Position numbers and translations under genes: made by a program. From Deinococcus sp. JMULE3 (GTDB taxonomy: Bacteria > Deinococcota > Deinococci > Deinococcales > Deinococcaceae), in contig NZ_SGWE01000004.1 of the NCBI RefSeq assembly GCF_013337115.1, forward strand, positions 682,001-746,000: a DNA stretch of 64,000 nucleotides. Direction: 5' to 3'. Position 1 is the first letter of the stretch. Each line of letters starts with the position of its first letter. Below the pieces are notes generated by a model. The model ran no database searches, was not told where the DNA came from, and was given only the letters and a program-made list of their open reading frames with translations. This document shows positions 56,913-64,000 of this stretch, one piece after another.

Positions 56913-59126
56913 GTGAAGCCCCTTGGCCCCTATGTGGCCGCGCGTGACCTGCCGGGCCGGATGAACAGTCCGGTGCGGACCCTGCGTGCCACGGACCGCC
57001 TGACCGGCATGCCGGTGCTGCTGCACGGCCTGCCCGCCCCGCAGCCCGTCCCCGACCTGCCCGAGCATCCCAGCGTCCTGCTGCCGTCCGAGTGCGTGCA
57101 GGTCGCCGGGGAGGCGTTCATGGTGACCGAGCTGCCCCTGCAGGCGCGCCCGGCGCAGGACCCGGACCTGACGGCGCGCGGCGCGCTGGCGGCCCTGGCG
57201 GCCCTGCACGGGCGGGGCGTGGTGCACGGCGGCCTGAGTGTCTCGCAGTTGTGGAGCGTGGACGGCGAGGTCCGCCTGGCCGGGGCGGGCCTGCCCTGGG
57301 GCGGCGACGCGCGGCCCGGTGACGACCTGTACGCCCTGGCGGTCATCCTGCACGAGATGGGCGGCGTGCCCGCCCCGCTGCGTCCCCTGCTGGACGAACC
57401 GGGACGCCTGGACGCCCACGCGGCCCTGCGCCTGCTGCGCGGCACCCCGCCGCAGCGTGACGCGGCCCCTGCTGCACCCGTGCCAGCGGCGCCGGAAGCG
57501 ACGGCGCCCGCCAGCAGCGAACCGGAACCGACTGCGCCAGCACCGGTGGACACCGAACCACCCGCGCCGGACAGCGTTTTGCCGGAGGTTCAGTTTTCCG
57601 CCCCGCCCGCCCCGGCGCCCGAGCTTCCGTCCTCCCCCCTACCGACCGCCCCGGTCCCCGCTGAACCGATTCCTGCCGAAGCGATCCCGGCCAGAGCGGT
57701 GCAGGCCGAAGCGGCGCAGCCCGCAGCGAACCCACCTCTGCCCGTCCTGTCGGCGCCGGACGTTCCGGTCCGCGCGGAGACCAGCGGGTCACGGGGACGC
57801 CGGGGGCGGGGCAGCCGCTTCCGCCTGCCGGGCCTGAGCGCCCCGCGTGACGTGGCGACGCCGGACGCCCCGACCGTCGTGGACCCGCAGGCGACGCCAA
57901 CCCTGCCCCCGGTCGAGGCTCAGGTGGTCACGGGAGACATCTCACCGGTCGGGCCTGCTCCTGTCCTGCCCGAACCCGCGCCGTCCGCGCCGGACCGTTC
58001 AGCCGCGCCCGCGCATGACGGCACGCCGATCGTGCTGGGCGACCCCGCATCCACCGGGAGCGCCGCCATCGAGAGCACCGCCGTCGAGAGCCCAGCCGCC
58101 GAGGATGCACCTGCCGTCGCTGAACCGGACGCCGCCGTGATTCCCAGCGCGTCGGTGACTCCCACCGCGCCCGTGCTCACTGCGGCGCCTGTGGCGCAGG
58201 CCGCGCCGATCGGCCCGGACGCCCAGGTGGTCCCGGCGGGTCCGGCGCGGCTGTCCCCGCAGGAACGCCGCCGACGGGAGCACGAGGCTCGGCGCGAGCA
58301 GACCGAACGGGACGCCCGCGCTGCCGCCGACCGCCGCCTGCAACGGCTGGAGCAGCAACGGGCACAGGCTCCCGCGCAGGCGGTAGCGCCCGCGCCCATC
58401 CAGATCGGCTTCGACGACCTGCCCGAGTGGGAGGTGGACGCGCCCGCGCCGCGCCCGCAGGTGCAGATCCGCGAGGTGCCGCGCCTGCCGGAATCGCTGC
58501 GCCGCGCGCCGCTGCCCGAAGAACCGGGGGCCGAGACTGGCGACGAGGCGGTCGAGGGTGAACGGCCTGGAGACGGCTCCGCCGCAGAGGCGCCGGTCGG
58601 GACGCTCCCGGCGCGGCGGCGCGCGGGTGACCCGATCCGAATCGGCTGGGACGAGGACGATTCCTGGCGGGTGGTGCGCGAGGCCCCGGCACCGGTCCGT
58701 TCGCGCCGTCCGCTGCTGTGGCGCGTGGCGTTCTGGGCGCTGCTGGCCGTCGCGTTCGTGGGCATGGCGCTGGTGCTGGTCAGGGTCGTGCAGGCGCGTG
58801 GACAGGGTCAGACCGCGCCCGCCCAGAGCGTGCCGCGGGCGTCCGGGTCGGGCGAGGCAGCGGCGGTGGCCGCCGCGCCGCAGCCGCAGACGGTGCCGTT
58901 CACGGTGCGGGGCGTGGCGGGCGCCACGGCGCGCCTGTCCGTCGAGCAGTCCCCGAAGGAGGCGAACCTGACGCCGGGGGCGTCACTGGGGACCGCGCCG
59001 GGCCGCGTGACGTTCCCGGCGCCCGGCACGTATCGCCTGCGGGTGGTCGTGGACGGCTTCGCGCCGGGCAGCATGACGGTCACGGTGCCGCGCGCGCAGC
59101 CGGTGACCATCGACCTGGACCGCTGA
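56913..59126 (+). CDS. Membrane pseudokinase with long Pro/Ala-rich linker and PEGA-like domain
   Basis: A 737-residue protein. Residues 1-180 resemble a Ser/Thr kinase fold, but the catalytic loop reads [10 protein letters not shown] instead of HRD-KxxN, so it is a pseudokinase. Residues 185-420 are Pro/Ala-rich and low-complexity, and 445-490 is a charged Arg/Glu coiled-coil-like stretch. A single membrane helix is at 600-624. The outside part ends in a small beta domain with a PEGA-like pattern ([20 protein letters not shown]). It may be a scaffold linking cytoplasm and envelope. It is divergent from the Mrp gene. Confidence 0.82.
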   Translation: MKPLGPYVAARDLPGRMNSPVRTLRATDRLTGMPVLLHGLPAPQPVPDLPEHPSVLLPSECVQVAGEAFMVTELPLQARPAQDPDLTARGALAALAALHGRGVVHGGLSVSQLWSVDGEVRLAGAGLPWGGDARPGDDLYALAVILHEMGGVPAPLRPLLDEPGRLDAHAALRLLRGTPPQRDAAPAAPVPAAPEATAPASSEPEPTAPAPVDTEPPAPDSVLPEVQFSAPPAPAPELPSSPLPTAPVPAEPIPAEAIPARAVQAEAAQPAANPPLPVLSAPDVPVRAETSGSRGRRGRGSRFRLPGLSAPRDVATPDAPTVVDPQATPTLPPVEAQVVTGDISPVGPAPVLPEPAPSAPDRSAAPAHDGTPIVLGDPASTGSAAIESTAVESPAAEDAPAVAEPDAAVIPSASVTPTAPVLTAAPVAQAAPIGPDAQVVPAGPARLSPQERRRREHEARREQTERDARAAADRRLQRLEQQRAQAPAQAVAPAPIQIGFDDLPEWEVDAPAPRPQVQIREVPRLPESLRRAPLPEEPGAETGDEAVEGERPGDGSAAEAPVGTLPARRRAGDPIRIGWDEDDSWRVVREAPAPVRSRRPLLWRVAFWALLAVAFVGMALVLVRVVQARGQGQTAPAQSVPRASGSGEAAAVAAAPQPQTVPFTVRGVAGATARLSVEQSPKEANLTPGASLGTAPGRVTFPAPGTYRLRVVVDGFAPGSMTVTVPRAQPVTIDLDR

Positions 59127-59212
59127 GGCCGGGTCGGGCCGGGGGCTCGTCTGCCCGGCTCGTCTGCCCCGGCGGGACGCCTGCGGCCATAGTGCGTGAG
59201 ACAATCGGGGTG

Positions 59213-60730
59213 ATGAGCGTCGTCATTCTGGATTTCGGCAGTCAGTTCACGCGCCTGATCGCGCGCCGCTTCCGTGAACTCGGGGCGTACAGCGTGATCC
59301 TGCCCGGCAGCGCGCCCCTGGACCGCATCCTGCGGGAAAACCCGCAGGGGATCGTGCTGTCGGGTGGACCGAGCAGCGTCTACGACGAGGCGGCCCCGAA
59401 GCCCGCGCCGGGCGTGCTGGACCTGGACATCCCGGTGCTGGGCGTGTGTTACGGCATGCAGTACCTCGCGCAGCAGGCGGGCGGGGACGTGAAACGCGCC
59501 GGGAAGCGCGAGTACGGCAAGGCGGACCTGACGCAGTACGGCGGGCAGCTGTTCGAAGGCATCCAGGGCGAGTTCGTCGCGTGGATGAGCCACAGCGACT
59601 CGGTCACGCAGCTGCCCGAGGGCTACGAGGTGGTCGCGCAGACCGAGGACACCCCGGTCACGGCGATCGAGAACCGCGAGACGCGCCGCTACGGCGTGCA
59701 GTTCCACCCGGAGGTCGTGCACACGCCCAAGGGCGGGCAGCTGCTGGCGAACTTCCTGGGCATCTGCGGCGTGACGCGCGACTGGACCGCCGAGCACATC
59801 ATCGACGAGCTGATCGCGGACGTGCAGGCGCAGGTCGGGGACGGCCGGGTGCTGCTGGCGATCAGCGGCGGCGTGGACTCCAGCACGCTGGGCCTGCTGC
59901 TGGCGAAGGCGGTCGGGGAGAAGCTCACGGCGGTGTTCATCGACCACGGCCTGCTGCGCCTCGGCGAGCGCGAGCAGGTCGAGGCGGCCCTGAAACCGCT
60001 GGGCGTGAACCTCGTGACCGTGGACGCCCGCGCGGAATTCATGGCGGCGCTGGACGGCGTGTCCGACCCCGAGCAGAAGCGCAAGATCATCGGCCGGGAA
60101 TTCATCCGCGCCTTCGAACGCGAGGCCCGCGCGTACGGTCCCTTCGACTTCCTGGCGCAGGGCACCCTGTACCCGGACGTGATCGAGTCCGCCGGGGGCG
60201 AGGGCGCCGCGAACATCAAGAGCCACCACAACGTGGGCGGCCTGCCGGACGACCTCGCGTTCAAGCTGGTCGAGCCGTTCCGGACGCTGTTCAAGGACGA
60301 GGTCCGTGAAATCGCGCGCCTGCTGGGCCTGCCGGACCACATCCGCATGCGTCACCCCTTCCCCGGTCCGGGCCTGGCGATCCGCTGCCTGGGCGCGATC
60401 AGCGAGGAGAAGCTGGACATCCTGCGCCGCGTGGACGACATCTTCATCAGCGGCCTGCGCGAGTTCGGGCTGTACGACGGCTGCTCGCAGGCGCTGGCGA
60501 TCCTCACGCCCATCCAGTCGGTCGGCGTGATGGGCGACGAGCGCACGTACTCGTACACGGCGGCGCTGCGGGCCGTGACGACCGACGATTTCATGACCGC
60601 CGAGTGGGCCCGGCTCCCGTACGACTTCCTGGCGACCATGAGCAACCGCATCGTGAACCAGGTGCACGAGATCAACCGCGTCGTGTACGACATCACGGGC
60701 AAGCCGCCGGCCACCATCGAGTGGGAATGA
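59213..60730 (+). CDS. guaA: GMP synthase (glutamine-hydrolysing)
   Basis: A 505-residue enzyme converting XMP to GMP. The class I glutamine amidotransferase domain (1-190) has Cys79 in GVCYGMQ and His/Glu in QFHPE. The ATP-pyrophosphatase domain has SGGVDSS near 222-228. The dimerisation C-terminus ends PPATIEWE, the family's conserved tail. It completes the path begun by guaB (3394-4890). Confidence 0.97.
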   Translation: MSVVILDFGSQFTRLIARRFRELGAYSVILPGSAPLDRILRENPQGIVLSGGPSSVYDEAAPKPAPGVLDLDIPVLGVCYGMQYLAQQAGGDVKRAGKREYGKADLTQYGGQLFEGIQGEFVAWMSHSDSVTQLPEGYEVVAQTEDTPVTAIENRETRRYGVQFHPEVVHTPKGGQLLANFLGICGVTRDWTAEHIIDELIADVQAQVGDGRVLLAISGGVDSSTLGLLLAKAVGEKLTAVFIDHGLLRLGEREQVEAALKPLGVNLVTVDARAEFMAALDGVSDPEQKRKIIGREFIRAFEREARAYGPFDFLAQGTLYPDVIESAGGEGAANIKSHHNVGGLPDDLAFKLVEPFRTLFKDEVREIARLLGLPDHIRMRHPFPGPGLAIRCLGAISEEKLDILRRVDDIFISGLREFGLYDGCSQALAILTPIQSVGVMGDERTYSYTAALRAVTTDDFMTAEWARLPYDFLATMSNRIVNQVHEINRVVYDITGKPPATIEWE

Positions 60731-60843
60731 CCCTGCGGCGCTGAACACCACCCTCTGCCCCCGGCCACCGCGCCGGGGGTTGTGCTGCGCCGGGTGTACG
60801 TCTGCCGGGGGGGAGTGGTGCGCGGCGGGTCAGTCGCGCTAGC

Positions 60844-62517
60844 GTGGGGGCATGTCTCAGTTGCGTCGCCGGAGCCCGACCCGGCGATTGTCCCCCCGCG
60901 GCGGTCCACTTGACCGGTGATCCGCTGCGTCCTGATCTGCCCGAGACGCTGCGGCCCGCGCTGGAGGCGCAGGCGCTGGTGCTGCTCGCGCAGTCCAGCC
61001 GCGACATGTTCGAGCAGTGCGTGACCCTCGCCCTGGAGATCACCGGGGCGGGATCGGCGCTGGCGCTGCTGTACCGCCAGGACACCGACGAACTGGAGAT
61101 CGTCGCGGCGGCCGGGGAGCACCGGCAGGTCGCGCTGGGCCGTCACCTGCCGCGCGGGCAGGGGCTGGCGTGGCGGGTCGTGCAGTCCGGCCGGGCGACC
61201 CTGATTCCCCGCACCGACCAGGACCCGCAGACGGTATACGTGTCGGGGCAGCCCATGCCGCACACGTACCTGGGCGTGCCGCTGCTGGACCCGGACGGAC
61301 GGGTGCTGGGCGTGCTGTCCGTGAACCGGCTGGCGCAGGACACGCAGTTCGGCAGCGGCGAAGCGCAGGCGCTGACGCTGCTGGGGCAGGCGGCCAGCGT
61401 GGCGTACTCGCGCATGCGGGCGCTGGAAGAGGCCCAGCTGGCCGCCCGGCATTTCGAGCAGCTGGCGCAGCTGTCCGCCGAACTGGCCGAACTGGGCAGC
61501 CCGGAGGACATCGGGCAGCGGGCCGTGCAGACCCTGGTGGACCTCTCGGGCTTCACGGTGGGGGCGGTCGTGGTGCTGGACGGCCTGGGGCAGGTGCAGC
61601 TGTCCGTACTGGCCGGGCACCCCGAGGGTCAGGACGCGACCCGACGCGTGCTGGCCGCCCGTCCGTCCCCGACCGGCCTGATCGGCGAGGTGCTGCGGAC
61701 CGGTCGCACGCAGGTCGCCCCGGATTACCAGTCCTGGTCGGCCCGCCGGGCGGACGCGACGCACGTGTTCACCGGGCTGGCCGCGCCGCTGCGCGTGGAT
61801 GGCCGCGTGGTGGGCGTGGTGATGCTCATGCACCTCGTGCGGCGCGTACCGGTGCCGGGGTCGCTGGTCACGCTGCTGGACACGGTCGCGCTGCGGATCA
61901 GTCAGGCGCTGGACCGGGCCGACAGCGTCGAGCACCTGCACGCCACGCGTGAGGCGGCGCTGCGTACCCTGGGCCGCATGCTCGAAAGCCGCGACGGGGA
62001 CACGTTCGGGCACACCGACCGCGTGACGACGCTGGCGCTGCGGCTGGGCGAGCGGCTGGGCCTGCCTGACGCGCACCTGCGGCACCTGCGCTGGGGCGCG
62101 TACCTGCACGACATCGGCAAGGTCGCGGTGGACGACCGGGTGCTGCGCAAGGCCGGACCGCTGACCCCGGTCGAACGTGAGGCGATGCAGTGGCACGTGG
62201 AGGTCGGGGATCAGCTGCTGCGCGAGGAGGTGTTCGTCCCACGCGAGGTCCGCGAGGTCGTGCGGCACCACCATGAACGCTGGGACGGGACCGGGTACCC
62301 GGACCGGCTCGCGGGGCCGGACATTCCGCTGCTGGCGCGGATCTTCAGTGTCGCGGACGTGTTCGACGCGCTGATCAGCGCCCGGCCGTACAAGCTGGCG
62401 TGGTCGGTGCAGGCGGCCGCCGACTCGCTGCGGGAACAGGCGGGACGGCAGTTCGACCCGGCAGTCGTGGAGGCGTTCCTGCAGGTGCTGCGCGAGGACG
62501 GCCTGCTGGACGACTGA
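60844..62517 (+). CDS. GAF-GAF-HD-GYP protein, predicted cyclic-di-GMP phosphodiesterase
   Basis: A 557-residue protein with two GAF sensor domains (about 45-190 and 205-355) followed by an HD-GYP domain (about 370-555). The HD-GYP part has HTDRVTTLA, YLHDIGKVAV, HHHERWDGTGYP and the late ISARPYK. It should cleave cyclic-di-GMP. The start is uncertain. GTG 60844 is in frame but lacks a site, TTG 60910 is possible, and ATG 60852 (with TAGCGT before it, as in the TetR gene) is in another frame. The ATG would be joined if the C6 run 60892-60897 were one base shorter. Confidence 0.85.
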   Translation: MGACLSCVAGARPGDCPPAAVHLTGDPLRPDLPETLRPALEAQALVLLAQSSRDMFEQCVTLALEITGAGSALALLYRQDTDELEIVAAAGEHRQVALGRHLPRGQGLAWRVVQSGRATLIPRTDQDPQTVYVSGQPMPHTYLGVPLLDPDGRVLGVLSVNRLAQDTQFGSGEAQALTLLGQAASVAYSRMRALEEAQLAARHFEQLAQLSAELAELGSPEDIGQRAVQTLVDLSGFTVGAVVVLDGLGQVQLSVLAGHPEGQDATRRVLAARPSPTGLIGEVLRTGRTQVAPDYQSWSARRADATHVFTGLAAPLRVDGRVVGVVMLMHLVRRVPVPGSLVTLLDTVALRISQALDRADSVEHLHATREAALRTLGRMLESRDGDTFGHTDRVTTLALRLGERLGLPDAHLRHLRWGAYLHDIGKVAVDDRVLRKAGPLTPVEREAMQWHVEVGDQLLREEVFVPREVREVVRHHHERWDGTGYPDRLAGPDIPLLARIFSVADVFDALISARPYKLAWSVQAAADSLREQAGRQFDPAVVEAFLQVLREDGLLDD

Positions 62518-62569
62518 ACGGGAGAGGCGCGCCGGAGTTCGATCATCCGGCGCGCCTCTCCCCTGTCCG

Positions 62570-63130
62570 TTACTTCTTCTGGAGGACCTTGATGTACGCG
62601 CCCAGCTGCTCGGCCGTGCGGCCCTGCTTGAAGGGGTTGAACTGGCCGGGCTGGCCCTGACCGGCAGGTGCGCCGGGGCGGTCGCCGCCGGGGCCGCCCT
62701 GACCGTTGCCTCCCTGACCTCCCTGGCCGCCGCTGCGTTGCGCCTGGGTGCGGCGGGCTTCGCGGTCCTGTTCGGCTTTCAGCATGAGGCTGTCGAGGGC
62801 CGTGAGTTGTTTGGCGGTCAGGATCTTGTCCTCGATCTGCGTGAGGTATTTCTTGGCGTCGTTGGGCTGCACGCTGGTGGCTTTCTGGATGGTGGTCAGG
62901 ATCGGCAGCAGGAGTTTGGCCTGCGCCTTGGTCAGGGCGGTCGCCTTGTTCTTTTCCAGGTCGGGCAGGAGGCGGACGGTCTGCGCGAGGTCGTTGACGG
63001 GCTGCATGGCTTTCATGCGGGCCTGCATCTCGGGCGTCATCTGGCGCTGGCCCTGGGTGCCGGTCTGGGCGCTGGCGGCGCCGAGGGTGAGGGCGGTGAG
63101 GATCAGGGTGGTGCGGGTGGTCTTGGTCAT
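62570..63130 (-). CDS. Exported Gly/Gln-rich protein of unknown function
   Basis: A 186-residue protein with a signal peptide ending AASAQ (near 21), a helical middle (LTKAQAKLLLPILTTIQKA; KILTAKQLTALDSLMLKAEQ) and a Gly/Gln-rich repeat region (about 130-165). The helical part resembles Spy/LTXXQ-type periplasmic stress proteins by the LTKAQ and LTAKQL motifs. AGGAG precedes the ATG. It is next to and upstream of the MacB-type permease gene on the same strand. Confidence 0.78.
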   Translation of the reverse strand: MTKTTRTTLILTALTLGAASAQTGTQGQRQMTPEMQARMKAMQPVNDLAQTVRLLPDLEKNKATALTKAQAKLLLPILTTIQKATSVQPNDAKKYLTQIEDKILTAKQLTALDSLMLKAEQDREARRTQAQRSGGQGGQGGNGQGGPGGDRPGAPAGQGQPGQFNPFKQGRTAEQLGAYIKVLQKK

Positions 63131-63155
63131 GGGGGTGCTCCTATTCGTATCTGAG

Positions 63156-64000
<845 letters not shown>

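Overview
The window is a GC-rich (roughly two thirds G+C) bacterial chromosome segment that fits a member of the genus Deinococcus. The evidence is the protein families, the intergenic palindromic repeats, and the many genes whose -10 hexamer sits only 5-9 bases before the start codon with no Shine-Dalgarno sequence, which points to leaderless mRNAs. No rRNA, CRISPR array, prophage or complete insertion sequence was found. Mobile DNA is limited to short repeats and one TnpB-like N-terminal segment.

Layout. 1-3302: end of an HtrA-type protease, a tRNA nucleotidyltransferase, an M50 membrane protease and a hemolysin III protein. 3394-5123: guaB and tRNA-Ala(CGC) with promoter and terminator. 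5288-9834: a zinc-starvation block (CobW GTPase, cysteine-poor L28 paralogue, ZnuA, ZnuC, ZnuB) behind a Zur-like palindrome, with a divergent unknown gene. 9843-13084: a frameshifted gene, an SDR, a phospholipase A2 lipoprotein and a NERD/zinc-ribbon protein. 13148-18786: lysA, a GntR/FadR regulator with its operator, an AGMO-like membrane hydroxylase, mnmA, a DUF5063-like gene and a phosphodiesterase. 18857-19355: a lower-GC island with two unknown ORFs. 19373-28083: metabolic and repair genes (2-hydroxyacid dehydrogenase, two GNATs, CysQ-like phosphatase, EndoIII-like protein with altered active site, protein kinase, patatin, lepB, DUF503, HMA-like protein, ribokinase, deaminase). 28433-37587: fadD, tsaD, butyrate kinase, hpf, a TetR regulator, a fused 3-oxoacid CoA-transferase and a thiolase.

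37835-46303: pgi, then the most unusual locus. This is a TPR protein with a SARP-like DNA-binding domain whose N-terminus resembles a TnpB transposase cut off before its RuvC domain. It is followed by a 41-residue exported peptide gene with two heptamers at an 11-bp period in front of it. ppsR and ppsA (PEP synthase and its regulator) and an unknown gene follow. 46335-54458: a transporter remnant, a NarL-type two-component pair and kdpFABC with a kinase-less KdpD. 54480-64000: 2H phosphoesterase, SufR-like regulator, Mrp Fe-S carrier, a membrane pseudokinase, guaA, a GAF/HD-GYP protein, a Gly/Gln-rich exported protein and the end of a MacB-type permease.

How they work together. The zinc block imports zinc, allocates it and replaces a zinc-using ribosomal protein. 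guaB and guaA make GMP from IMP. ppsA with ppsR and pgi serve gluconeogenesis. fadD, thiolase, CoA-transferase and butyrate kinase form an acyl-CoA theme. kdpFABC handles potassium scarcity. SufR and Mrp concern Fe-S supply. Three genes (gntR, deaminase, butyrate kinase) share the same apparent defect, one C missing from a C-run preceding AC. Base-calling error should be excluded before they are called pseudogenes.
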